Positions 34,426-46,385 of a stretch of 64,000 nt of DNA are shown piece by piece. The DNA lies in assembly GCA_003290165.1 (NCBI GenBank), contig QNQO01000451.1, positions 719,683 to 783,682 on the forward strand, given 5' to 3'. Source of the DNA: Berberis thunbergii. Lineage: Eukaryota > Streptophyta > Magnoliopsida > Ranunculales > Berberidaceae. The first letter of the stretch is position 1; every line of letters begins with the position of its first letter. The notes below the pieces were generated by a model. That model worked only from the letters and a program-made list of their open reading frames with translations, was not told where the DNA came from and did no database searches. The translations under genes were made by a program, and so were the position numbers.

Positions 34426-34433
34426 TACAAACA

Positions 34434-35690
34434 TATATCTTGAGAAAAACAAAATCCGTTATTATTATTATTATTATTATTATTTTATGTATCTCCAAAA
34501 AAATCCTGTGAAACAAAACTAGACATCGAGATATAAATTCATTTCGAGAAAATAATTAAAAAGAGAGATTGGAGTGACGGTGGTGGAAAAGAAAAATAAA
34601 TCAAACAGAATGGGATGCAAAGGAAAAAGGCGAGAAAATTATTGGTCTTGTAGTGACAAAGAGAGGGAGAAAAAAGATAAAAATGTGGGATGGGATCATT
34701 GGCGTAGCATAAAACAGAGGAAGAGATGAAGGGGCGGCATCGTTGGCGTCGCAGGGGAAATCCACTGATAACCCAAAAAAAAATCAAAATTAAGTGGCGT
34801 CAGGTTCCGTGCATGTGTCCGGTCCAACGCTCAGGCAAGTTTTAGGTGAAGTCCCCTCATTAAGGCCATGGACCCAAAACTTTTGTGTCGAACACAGTGA
34901 TCTCATGTGTCTGGTAGTCTAATGAAAATTTCCCCATTAATATCTGCATCCATCTCTGTCATTCTTCAATGCTTCTAGTCTGATTACATATAATATTCTC
35001 ATTTGCTTGTCATTTAGTTTTATTATTGAATTTAAAATCATATTAGACTTTGATGGAGAGGTGATGTAGATGAAAACGATTAGACGATTAGTATTGTTAT
35101 TAGACCAACAAAGTTGTAAATATATTGATTTAAAACACTACACTTGTAGCTTAAACCTAAGGTTGTTTTTATCTTAATGGATTATTGGGTTTATTATTAT
35201 TATTATTATTGACATGAACTTTGTTGGGATGTTTCACCTTTTGTAAAGAAATCAACCTTCTATCTCAACGTATTTGTCTTAATCGTAAGATTTGTATGTA
35301 CTCTTGCTTACTTAAGAAATGACGTTTGGTTGATCTAATAAAAGATTAGCTTTTAAAATAAATTTAAGATTTTAGTCGTTATTATTATTATTTTTTGTTT
35401 GAGAGGTAGGGATGGGGATGTGGTAAGTAAGATGTTGGGTCCAATTTCTCCGAAAAAGCCTATTAGAGGAAGAAACAGGACAATCATTTGAGTTGATAAC
35501 TGCAATTGATGAATCACTGCAAGTATGAAGATGAGCTTTCTATATTCTCTAAGTCATATTCAGCATAAATCATCTTGTAAACTACACAGCTTAGTATGTT
35601 GAGCTGCACAGGAATGCCATTCGAATTATTCATTGGTTATGTATTGAAAAGAATGTAGGAAGAGCTCTAGTGACAGACCTCCTCCTTTAA
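34434..35690. other. Intergenic, no recognised gene
   Basis: Contains ATT-type trinucleotide runs at about 34458-34484 and 35183-35213. No supported coding sequence. Confidence 0.45.
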
Positions 35691-35954
35691 TTGATGTAGA
35701 AGCAGTGATGGCCATGGGCAGGGCAACGTTGCTTGTCCTCATGGCTGTCCGAACATGAACCTGTTTCACCATTCTTCCAGAGATTGTTAACATAGTAATA
35801 AAGATGTGGAAATTAAGTAGGCATCTGATCTCTTCGTCTCCATACCTTTATATTAAAAATACGATGATCATGTAGGTACCAATCAAAATCAGAAAACTGT
35901 TTCTCTAGGTTAGATTTAAGTAACTTTCCAGTATCAACTACTAGATGGTGGTTT

Positions 35955-36015
35955 CCATATAGCAATGAATAAAGAGCAAAAGTCCCTCCTTCGCCATTAT
36001 CATCTGCACTGAGAA
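35955..36015 (-). pseudogene. HAK/KUP potassium transporter-like exon fragment
   Basis: Minus-strand reading VLSADDNGEGGTFALYSLL matches the highly conserved motif early in plant HAK/KUP/KT potassium transporters. The sequence that follows does not continue the family, so only a short exon piece is present. It lies beside the SF3B3 fragment on the same strand. Confidence 0.5.
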
Positions 36016-36264
36016 CAACATATCAAATCAAAAGAGATGGTATTTTGTAATATAATCAAGTTAAACAACAATTTCAACACAATTTAAAATCCAACTTGGA
36101 TTTGGACTAAAATATAGTTAAGCTACACGGCCAAATGTGTGATGGTTCAGTGATTGAGCAGTGGCGGATAGTATCACTAGATCACAGAGTCAAACCCATA
36201 TATTAAGTACTCACCCACCACCTCCTGATACGAGATACACTTTCAGGCATTCAGCAAACAAGTT

Positions 36265-36888
36265 ACCATGTCACCTACTGGAACTGCACAATCTCCCCCA
36301 CCTTGTTCGGAGCCCCATTTAGCTTTTCTTGCTCCCACTTCATCTTCCTGACTGTCGGATCCTCTTCAATCTCGTCAGACACGTCCTGTGGCAATCGTGC
36401 AAAGTACACATTGCCAAACTAGTCAGCGCCTGTTATGATGTCAAAAACTATTTTACCTAGGAACATTGTCGTCGGTGAAGATGTAGAGCTAATTTTCGTC
36501 CCTGCTGTATTTGCAGAAATGAAATGGTTGACCCGAATACCAACCATGTACACAATTAGTATATATGACAACAAGAAAAAAAAAATAGCAGACAATATGT
36601 ATTTGCTAAGGCAAGTTACTGAACAACAGTTTCAAGAAATGACACAATTGGCATGAAGCACAAAAAGTTGAGAACATACCTGTTGGATATCACCAACATA
36701 GATTTGGTCACGATATGCATGGATAGAACAGATTGTAGTGGGAAAGAGTTTTTATTCTCGAAATTCCTGAGTAGTCTCTTCTTTACTAAATCATATAACC
36801 TGAGCCCCAAACCTATACCAGCAAGGGGAACATCAACTTGTCTCTTGTGCAAAAGTTCTAGGACTTTTCCATCTTCTACAAACCCGTA
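36265..36888 (-). pseudogene. SF3B3 (splicing factor 3B subunit 3) gene fragment
   Basis: Two exon pieces of the SF3B3/SAP130 gene, a component of the U2 snRNP. At 36888-36680 the reading includes [14 protein letters not shown] and [14 protein letters not shown], then a GT donor at 36679. At 36520-36265 it reads CKYSRDEN, LYIFTDDNVPR, then FGNVYFARLPQDVSDEIEED and KWEQEKLNGAPNKV. The intron between them is retained. In-frame stops, a deletion in the first piece relative to plant SF3B3 and frame changes make it a pseudogene. It is a short fragment of a protein of about 1200 residues. Confidence 0.8.
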
Positions 36889-37184
36889 AATAAGAATACA
36901 TAAGAAGGGGACATAGGCCTATTGTTTCAAGCCGCCCGAAGGGTGGTCTTTAAACACCGAGAAAGACTATTTATCAAGATATTTAACGATGACGACCTAA
37001 ATCGTATATTGAGGAGTGCAGGTCAAAATAGGCTAAAACTTTAACATGTTTGTAGTGTGGATCCATAATTTTCCTCAAACTTTTCACTCAGGTGAATTAA
37101 TAAATAATATTTTTTGTTTAGTAGGGTCATTATATTAAATGAAATTTAAAATTAGTTTTTTAATCCAACCCCCACACTTTCTAA

Positions 37185-37503
37185 TAGGGTTGAAAACCGA
37201 ACCGACTTAGGTCGGTTTTAAAATTTTCAAACTGAAATCGAACCGACCTTTAACAAAACCGATCCGAAATCGAACCGATTTTAATTTCTGCAAATCGTAA
37301 CCGAACCAATTAAAACCGAATATTTTAACATATTATATTATTTATATATAAATATATTATATATTTGGTCGGTTCGGTTTGGTCAGTTAAAATCACATAG
37401 AAATCGAAAATCGAACCGACCACTTCGGTTTTGAATTTTTTAAAACTGAAACCAATCCGAACCGAATTTAAAATCGGTTTGATCAATTTTTTGTTCAGCC
37501 CTA
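37185..37503. mobile_element. Non-autonomous hAT element, 319 bp
   Basis: Ends TAGGGTTGAAAACCGAACCG and, on the right, GTTCAGCCCTA. Subterminal AACCGAACCGA motifs occur on both sides. The exact 8-bp target duplication CTTTCTAA lies at 37177-37184 and 37504-37511. No ORF. Confidence 0.88.
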
Positions 37504-37511
37504 CTTTCTAA

Positions 37512-37758
37512 CGAAAACATTTCCTAAGAACTTTGATGAATTTGATTGTGGTGAAAGTGCCACAAAGCTTTATCATGGTTGTATGTTGGTCCTGAGTGTG
37601 GTTGAGGATATTAAAAAGACTCACCTTGAAAGTTCGTTAAGATTTTATGGGCGAGACTAGAGGGGGTGAATAATTCTTTTTAAAAGAACAAAAAAAAATG
37701 ATCTTTGAAAACTTCGTGAAAATTTGATACAAGTAATTCTCCAACATTGTGTTTGATT
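37512..37758. other. Left flank of the satellite-like tract
   Basis: No ORF of note. It contains GACTAGAGGGGGTGAATA near 37657-37675, a motif I associate with repeat boundaries in plant genomes, though I cannot name the element. Confidence 0.3.
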
Positions 37759-40700
37759 GATTTCTCCTTGGATCAAATACCAATAAAAATACTCAAAGAT
37801 AGATTTTGTTTGAAGGATGATTTTGAAGAGTGTCGTTCTATTAACAATTGAGGCTCAATTTCAAATATATTAATCCATGTTTTGTCATTTTTAATCGATA
37901 TTTGAGACTCAATTTCAAAGGTTATAATCAATGTTTTTGAAGGTGTTGTTCTATAAATACTTGATGCTCAATCTCAAAGACTATAATTGATAGACGGTTT
38001 TCTCTATTTGTTTTATTGAAATTTCAGGCTTTATTCAGATGCTATAATTAACGATTTCTCTGTTGTTTTATTCTTTTTTTAGGCTCAATTTCAAAGACTA
38101 CGGAGCACAAATTTTCTTACATTTGTTTATAAAAATTTGTGGCGCCATTTCAAATGTTACAAGCCATAGTTTTCATATTAGTTTTATAGACTATTGAAGC
38201 AAAATTTCAAACACTATAATCAACGATTTTCTCTTTTTCTTTATATCATTTTTGTATGCCAATTTCTAAGGATATGTCCAACATTTTCTCAGTTATTTTA
38301 TCAAAATTTGAGGCAATATTTCAAAGGTTAAAATCCGCGTATTCATAAGGTGTTGTTTTTCAAACTTTGAGGCTCTTTCTAATGATATAATCCATAGTTT
38401 TCTCACTTTTTTTTAATTGATATTTTAGTCTCAATTTCAAAAGAAAAAATCGTGCACTATAACCTTTGAAGTTGAGATCTCAAAAGTAGATGAAAAGAAT
38501 CAAGAAAGTATTGTTATCTTTTGAAATTGAGTCTCAAAAGTAGATGAAAAATATCCAGAAAATTGTGGATTATATCATTCAAAATTGAGCCTCCAGAGTT
38601 ATTGAAAATCATCGAGGAAATCATGGACTACAAACTTTAAAACGGAGATTCTAAATTTGTTAAAAACATGTAGACAATCATGGACTATAGCCTTTGAAAC
38701 TTAGTCTCAAAATTATATTTAAAAAAGAATGTAGTTTCTTGCCTTTGAAATTGATCTTCAAGTGTTATTGAGAAAAAAATACCGAGAATATCGTGGACCG
38801 TTGATTTTAAATTTAGATTCTAAAGTTCATGCAAATTTTAGAAAATTGTGGTCTATAACCTTTGAAGTTGAGATCCCAAAAGTAGATGAAAAGAATCAAG
38901 AAAATCGTGTATCGTAACCTTTGAAATTGATTCTCAAAAGTACATAAAAATAGCCTTCAAAATGGGCCTCAAGAATAATCGAAAAACACCAAGAAAATTG
39001 TTGACTATAGCCTTAAAAATTATAGCTCTAGAGTTCATGAAAAATTATGGATAGCCTTCAAAGTGGTGCCTCAAGGTTGATTGAGAAAACGTTGAGAAAA
39101 ATCGTTGACTATAACCTTAAAATTGAGACTATATGGCTCATGAACAATTGGCTTTGAAATTGAAATATCAAAAGTAGATGAAAAAAAATCGAGAAAATCA
39201 TTGACTATGGCCTTTAAACTTGAGTCTCAAAAGTAGATGGGGAAAATTGAGAAAATCGTGAATTATAGTCAGCAAAATTAAACCTCAACAGTAATTGAAA
39301 CATACCGGAAAAAATTATGAGCTATAGTCTTTAAATTGGAGGTGATAAATTCATAGAAAAATGGAAAAAAAAATTGTGGAATATAGCCTTTAAAAATAAG
39401 TCTCTAAATTAGATGAAAAGAACAAGAAAATCCTAGTTTATAGTCTTCAAAGTTGATCCTGAAGTGTTATAAAAAAGAACTCTGAGAAAATAAAGGATTA
39501 TTGCCTAAAATTAAGATTGAGAAAATCTTTGACTATAGCCTTTTAAATTGAGATTCAAAATTAAGAAAATCTTGGATGGAAGCCTTAGAAATTGAGTTTA
39601 ACAAAAAACATATGAAAAATATCAAGAAAATCGTGAATTATAGACTTCAAAATTGAGCCTTAAGGCTTATAAAAAAATACTGAGAAAAACGTCGACTAAA
39701 ATCTGAAAAATGAAATTCTATAGTTCATGAAAATATGTTGAAAAATTGTGCATTATAGCATTCAAAGTTAAGCCTCAAGAGTTATCAAGAAAATCATTGA
39801 AAAATAGCCTTAAAATTTTGAAACTCTAAAGTTCCTGAAAACTTGAGAAAATTGTGGGCTATATAGCCTTTGAAATTGAGTTACAAAAGTAGATGATAAT
39901 AATCAAGCAATTTGTGGATTGTAGCCTTTGAAATTGATTCACAAAAGTAGATACAAAAACATCGAGATAATCATAGATCATAGCTTTCAAAAATTGAGAC
40001 ACAAGAGTTAACAAAAAACACTGAGAGAAAATCATTGAATATATAGCCTTAAAAGTTGAAACTTTAAATTCAAGAAAAAAAAATTGTGGACTATGTATAG
40101 ACTTCAAAATTTAGCCCCAAAATATGATGAAAAAAACCCAGTGCATGTAGCCTTTGAAATTGAACATCAAAAGTAGATGAAAAATATTGTGAAAATCATG
40201 GATAGCCTTCAAAATTGAGACATAAGAGTTATTGAAAACTCACAAAAAAAAATCGTTAACTGTTGCCTTAAAAATTTGAGACTCTAAAGTTCCTGAAAAA
40301 TCAAGAAAATCGTAGACTATATAGTCTTTGAATTTGAGTTGCAAAAGTAGATGAAAAAATCATCGTTGATTATAGCCCTCAAAATTGAGCCTCAGTAGTT
40401 ATCGAAATCACCTAAAACATCATGGACTATATTCTTTAAAATGAAAACTCTAAAATTGTTGAAAAAATCGAGAAAATCGTGGATTGTATAAGCTTTGAAA
40501 TTGATCTCAAAATTAGATTAAAAAAATGAGAAAATGGTGGTTTATAGTGTTCAAAATTGATTCTCAAGTGCTATGTGGACTATTGCCTTTGTACTAAGAC
40601 TAAAATGTTTATGAAAAATAAAAAAAATTGCGGATTAGTATAGCTTTTCAAATTGAGATCTCAAAAGTATATGAAAGGAATAAAAAAACCTGTGGATTAT

Positions 40701-43700
40701 ATCCTTTCAAATTGACCATCAAAAGTAGATTAAAAATATCGAGATAATCGTGGAATATAGTCTTCAAAGTTGAGCCTCAAGAGTTATCATGAAAACACCG
40801 AGAAAATCATTTACACTAGCCTTAAAATTGAGATTCTAAAGTTCACTAAAATTCGATAAAATTGTGGACTATAGTCATTGAAATTGTGTCTCACATGTAG
40901 ATAAAACAAATTCAAGAAAATCGTGGATTGTAGCTTTCAAAATTGTTCTTTAAAAGTAGATAAAAATCAAGAATATCATGAACTATATAGCCTTTGAAAT
41001 TGAGTTTCAAATAGATGAAAAAAATACTAAAAAATTGTGGATTTTAGTCTTTGTAATTAAGCATCAAAAGAAGATGAAAAAAATTGAGAAAATCATGGAT
41101 TCTAGCGTTCAAAATTGAGCCACAAGAAGTATCGGAAAAAATACTAAGTAAATAGTGGACTATTGCCTTTCAAACTGAGACTCTAAAGTAGATAAAAAAA
41201 AATCAAGAAAATCGTGAGTAGCCTTTGAAGTTGATCCATAAAAGTAGATGAAAAATGTCTAAAACATTTGTTCATTACAGCTTTAAAAATCGAGAAAATT
41301 GTTTACCATAACCTAAAAAATTGAGACTATAAAGTTCATGAAAAATCTTGGTCTATAGCCTTTGAAATTTAGTCTCAAAAGTATATTAAAACAATATAGA
41401 ACCAGGAATTTTTGCCTTTGTAATTGAGTCACAAAAGTAAATGAAAAGTATCGAGAATTATAGCCTTCAAATTTGAGTCTCAAGAATTGTCAAAAAACAC
41501 TAACGAGAATATAGTTGACTATTTCTTAAAAAATTGAGACTATAAAGTTTATGAAAATTCGAAAACATCGTGGATTATAGCATTTGAAATTGAATATCAA
41601 AAGTAGATGAAAAATATCGAGATAATCATGAATTATAGATTTCAAAAATCAGACTAAAAAATTATAAAAAAAACACCGAGAGAAAATCGTTGAATTTAGC
41701 CCTAAAATTGAAACTCTAAAAGTTCAAGAAAAATCGAAAACATTGTGGACTATACAGCCCTCAAAATAAGATGAAAAAATCTAGTGCATGTAGCCTATGA
41801 AATTGAACCCCAAAATTAGGTGAAAAATATTGAGAAATTATGGTTAGCCTTCAAAATTGAGCCACAAAAGTTATAAATCACAAAAAAATTGTTGACTGTT
41901 GCCTTAAAAATTGATACGCCAAAGTTAATGAAAATTTGAGAAAATTGTGAAATATAGCCTCTGAGTTTGAGTCTCAAAAGTAGATGAAAGAAATTGTGAC
42001 AATTGTGGCTTATAGTCGTCAAAATGTAGTTTCAACAGTTATTGAAAAATCACCTAAAAATCATTGACTACATTCTTTAAAATGGAGACTCTAAAGCTGT
42101 AGAAAACTCAAGAAAATCGTGCACTGAACCTTTGAATTTGAGTCTCAAAATTAGATGATAAAATCGTTGTTTATAGCCTTCAAAATTGATCGTCATGTTA
42201 TCGAAAAAACACCGAAACAAATGTGGACTATTACCTTTAAATTAAGACTTTAACATTAATGAAATTTGAAAAAAATCGCAAACTAGTATAGCTTTCGAAA
42301 TTGAAATCTCAAACGTATGTGAAGGAATCAAAACATCGTGGATTGTACATTTTGAAATTCACCCTCAAAAGTAGATTAAAAATATCGAGAAAATCGTGGA
42401 ATATAGCCTTCAAAGTTGAACTTTAAGAGCACCAACAAAATCGTTAAAACTGGCCTTAAAAATTAAGACTCTAAAGTTCATGAAAATTCGAGAGAATAGT
42501 GAGCTATATAGGGTTTGAAATTGAGTAAATGAAAATAATTAAAAAAAATTGTGGATACACCTTTTGAAATTGAGTCTCAAGAGTAAATGAAAAACATCAA
42601 GAAAATCATGGATCATAGCTTTCAAAGTTAAGCCTCAACATTATCGAGAACACACTAAGAAGATTGTTGACTATAACCTTGAAAATTGAGATTTTAAAGT
42701 TCATGAAAATCTGATAACATTGTCGACTATAGCCATTGAAATTGAGTCTCAACAGCGGATGAAAAAAATTAAGAAAATTGTGAATTGTAGGCTTCGAAAT
42801 TGTTCCTCAAATAGAGATATAAAATCAAGAATATCATAAACTATATAACCTTTGAAATTGAGTCTCAAAGTAGATGAACAAATTCAAGAAAATCGTGGAT
42901 TGTAGTATTTCAAATTGAGTGTCAAAAAAAGAATAAAAAATGAGAAAATCATGGAACCTTCAAAACCGAGCCTCAAAAAGTATCGGTAAAAATACTAAAT
43001 AAATAGTGGTAGCCTTTAAAATATAAAATCATGAAGTTTTGCCTTTGTAACAAAATCGTAAACTATAGCTTTTGAAATTGATCCTCAAAGGTAGATGAAA
43101 AGTGTCAATTTTTTTTTTATTGATTGTAGCCTTAAAAATTGAGCCTCAAGATTTATTGAATAAAATTCAAAAAACTTGTTGACCGTAGCCAGAAAAATTG
43201 AGACTATAAAGTTCATGAAAAGTTATGGTCTATAGCCTTTGAAATTTAATTTAAAAAGTATATTAAAACAATCAAGAAAATCGGTGGATTGTTGATTTTG
43301 AAATTGAGTCACATAAGTAAATGAAAAGTATAGAGAAAATTGTAGATTATAGCCTTCAAATTTTTACTCTCAAGCATTATCGAAAAAACACCGGGAAATC
43401 GTTGACTATTTCCTAAAAAATTGAGACTCTAAAGTTCATTAAATTCAAGAACATCGTGGACTTGCCTTTGAAATTGAATCTCAAAAGTAGATGATGTGGA
43501 TTGTAGCCTTTTAAATTGAGTCTCAAAAGTAAATAGAAAAAAATTGAGAAAATCATGGATTGTAGCCTTCAAAATTCTAAAGAATTATCATGAAACACTT
43601 ATGAATGCTTTTGAATATAACCTAGGAAATTGCTAAGGTTCATGAAAATAATGGTCTATATCCCTTGAAATTTAGTCAGAAAAGTAAATGAGTCACAAAA

Positions 43701-43738
43701 GTAAACGAAAGTATATGAAATTATGGATTTCTCCTTGC
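37759..43738. repeat. Degenerate satellite-like tract of about 57-bp monomers, with orientation switch
   Basis: About 6 kb of diverged tandem monomers around the core GAAAATCGTGGATTATAGCC followed by TTNAAATTGAGNCTC. Three types tend to alternate: one with TCTCAAAAGTAGATGAAAA, one with GCCTCAAGAGTTATCGAAAA, and one with ACTCTAAAGTTCATGAAAA, making a higher-order cycle of about 170 bp. From about 37840 to 38445 the monomers are reverse-complemented (AGGCTCAATTTCAAAG...), and from 38445 to the end they are forward. No ORF survives. GATTTCTCCTTG occurs at both edges (37759-37770, 43727-43738). Confidence 0.85.
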
Positions 43739-43989
43739 ATCCAAATTGTTTTGGGGTAGTTGGATTTTGCTAGGTTTGAGTCTGAAACACAAAAACGCTC
43801 TGATTGGTCTGATTGACTTAGAGTTTTTTCCGGTGAAAATGGTTTGATTGGCTGGAAGAAACGCTCTCTGATTGGTGATTTTGTTAAACATGGGTGTTTT
43901 GGTCCTCTTTGAATTAAAACAGATCTTGATCGTTAGTTCTTTTTGTTCTTCCGATCTAGATCATCCAATCTAGGGCCTCTCATCTCGTT

Positions 43990-45960
43990 CATCTCGGAAG
44001 CCAAACGATGTGAGAGGTATGTGGAATCTTATCTTATTGTGCTTAAGTTTTCTAGCTATAAGCCTTCTCTCGAAGCTATCTGAGAATCCATTCATAGGCC
44101 ATGGGTCTTATAGGGGAGTTTACTATGGGTTTATTGGATCCGAGGCATGTTATTGTTAGATTCCAATCAGAAGATGAAGTCAATAAGGCTTTGTCGCAGG
44201 ACGCTTTCATGATTCGAGGAGTTAGATTCAAAGCATTCTGTTGGCATCAAGGTTTTAGCCTTAAGGAAGATCCGTTGCTAGCCCCATTGTGGGTGGATCT
44301 ACCGTATTTGCTTTTATAATTTTTCCATCCATTGTTTTTAAAGGAAGTTGGTGACTCCATTAGATCTTTCCTTAGAGTTGACGATAGCACGCTGGGTTTC
44401 ACTAGACCTGGGGTGGCAAGCTTATGTGTGGAGATGGATTTATCAGAGGAGCTTCCTAATAAAATATGGTTGGAGTTTTCTGGTTCCACGGGTTTTTGGC
44501 AAAATATTGTATATCCTCGTTTCAAATACTGTGAAAATTGTGCCATGATTGGGCATATTTTTGAAGCGTGTAGGAAAAGATTGGGGATTCAAAAGGCTAA
44601 ACAAAAGGAAGATGATAAAATTGTTATGAATAAGTTGAAAGAGGATTCCACAAAAAACCAATCCGTGAAGGAGAAGGGATTTAGGTCACTTCCGAAAGGC
44701 AAGGAATTCAAGCAAGTTTATAAACGAGTCAATAAGAAATCTAACAGTGTTGCTGGAACAGGAGATGAGTGATCGAATGTGGCTGGTCAGAGTGGTAACC
44801 AAATATGAGGTGAAGGAATTGGTGGCGTTTCTAAGAAATTAGGCATGGAAAACACTACTTTGAACAATTCTTTTGAAGCTTTAGCAAGGTTGGATCCGCA
44901 AGATGGAGATGGTTTTGGCAATGGAAATATGGTTTCTAATTCGATAGTGAACTTGGAACAAAATTTAGAATGTCAGGGTACTAAAGAGATTGAAAAGATT
45001 CCTAGTTTGGAATGAAAAACAACCGTTAAGATTGGAAACAGGTTGAGCAGCATTACCAATCTTGTTCCTATTAATAAAGAAGTGGGATTGGTTAATGATG
45101 AGGCTTGTGTTGAAGTATCCCCAATGCCATTAAACAAGGTCTTGGTTGATTCCTTTTCGACAAAAGAAAATACTGATGTATCAAGGCAGGGAGAACGCTC
45201 TTTGTCTAGTTCGAAGATAAATTTAATTTCCAAGTTTATGTCCGATTGTAGAGATGCAGGATATTCTCCCATTGACATTGAAAGAGCTTTCCAAGCAGAG
45301 CTTCAGGAAGATACGTCTAGGACTGCTACTAATTTCGGGATGGTGGAAAAGGAGTCGACTGGCAAGTGGTCGAGTGTTTGCCAGGTTGCTGCGATCACTG
45401 AGGAAGTAGATGACAGCAGGATCAGTGAGGTTGTAAATGGTCAGGTTGCTGCAATCACTGAGGAAGTAGATGACAGCAGGATCCGTGAGGTTGTAAATGG
45501 TCAGGTTGCTGCGATCACTGAGGTAGTAGATGGCTAGGTTGCTGCGATCACTGAGGCTGTTGTGATCACTGATGTTGCTGCAATCACTGAGGCTGCTGCG
45601 ATCACTGAGGTTGCTGCGAACACTGAGATTACTGCGACCACTGATGTTACACTAGCAGCAGAGGCAACACTCTTTGGCAGTGAGGTCGCAAGTTTGATTG
45701 CACCTTTGGGAGCAGGATCCCTGAGCCCTGGTTGCATGGCTATAGGGAACGCAAACGCTTTGGGAGCAGGGGCAGTGGACGTTTGTAACAGGGTTGCAGG
45801 GGAGGTTGTTGTGGCGCCAATTTTGGCGCTTGTGCGGGGCGCTAGTGAAGCCATTCTTGCTTCATACATAGCCTCTAATCAGTTGCAGGATATTCAAGTT
45901 CATGATGTTGTTATGGATGTAGGAGACACGTTGAATAAGGCGATTTCTTTGATTAAAGAA
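43990..45960 (+). pseudogene. LINE (L1-type) ORF1 with DUF4283 and zinc knuckle, broken
   Basis: One plus-strand frame runs through 44101-45960 with in-frame stops (for example 44317, 44770, 45013, 45535). The N-terminal part (HVIVRFQSEDEVNKALSQDA, FKAFCWHQGF) is a DUF4283 RNA-binding domain, and the knuckle CENCAMIGHIFEAC (about 44530-44571) is the CX2CX4HX4C zinc finger of plant L1 ORF1 proteins. The later region is acidic and repeat-rich. The frame is cut at 45960 by the CACTA end. The reverse transcriptase ORF is not seen here and may lie beyond the window. Confidence 0.78.
45384..45660 (+). repeat. Coding minisatellite inside the LINE ORF1
   Basis: A 60-bp unit starting GTTGCTGCGATCACTGAGG is repeated about 2.5 times. 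It then breaks into shorter 18-21-bp units around GCTGCGATCACTGAG. Unit lengths are multiples of three, so the frame is kept. It encodes VAAITEEVDDSRI-type repeats. Confidence 0.85.
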
Positions 45961-45997
45961 CACTACACCAAAAACCCCCCATTAGCTACGCCGAGCT

Positions 45998-46385
45998 GGC
46001 CACGGTTTTAAACCGTTGGTATATTTGCCACGGCCAAAAACCGTGGCTATAGGTACCAACGGCTTAAAACCGTGGGTAAAAAACAACCTAGCCACGGTTT
46101 AAAACCGTTGGTATAGTTGACACGGCTAAACACCGTAGCTAAATTTAGCAACGGCTTCAGACCGTGGGAATTATTAGCAACGGTTATAAACCGTGGCTAG
46201 ATCTAGAAACGGCTCAGAACCGTTGCAACAAAACAATTTAGCAACGGTTATAAACCGTGGCTAAATATAGCAACGGCTTAAAACCGTTGCAAAAAAAATT
46301 TAGCAACGGTTTTAAACCGTGGCTAGATCTAGCAACGGTTTTAAACCGTGGCTAGATCTAGCAACGGCTAAAAACCGTGGCTACA
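45998..46385. repeat. CACTA subterminal palindromic repeat array, element 1
   Basis: About 15-20 short units of the form CAACGGTTTTAAACCGTGG, each a near-palindrome of ACGGTT and AACCGT. CACTA elements carry such arrays as binding sites for their TnpA-type protein. Confidence 0.85.

Noticed and set aside
36130..36210. Second tRNA-derived SINE fragment
   Set aside because: Only vague A- and B-box resemblance with imperfect spacing; not enough to call.
37759..43738. CRISPR-like array or coding repeat in the satellite tract
   Set aside because: Repeats have no constant direct repeat with unique spacers, the host is a plant, and stops occur in every frame.
45534..45869. Minus-strand Ala/Thr-rich ORF
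   Set aside because: Shadow of the LINE ORF1 minisatellite.
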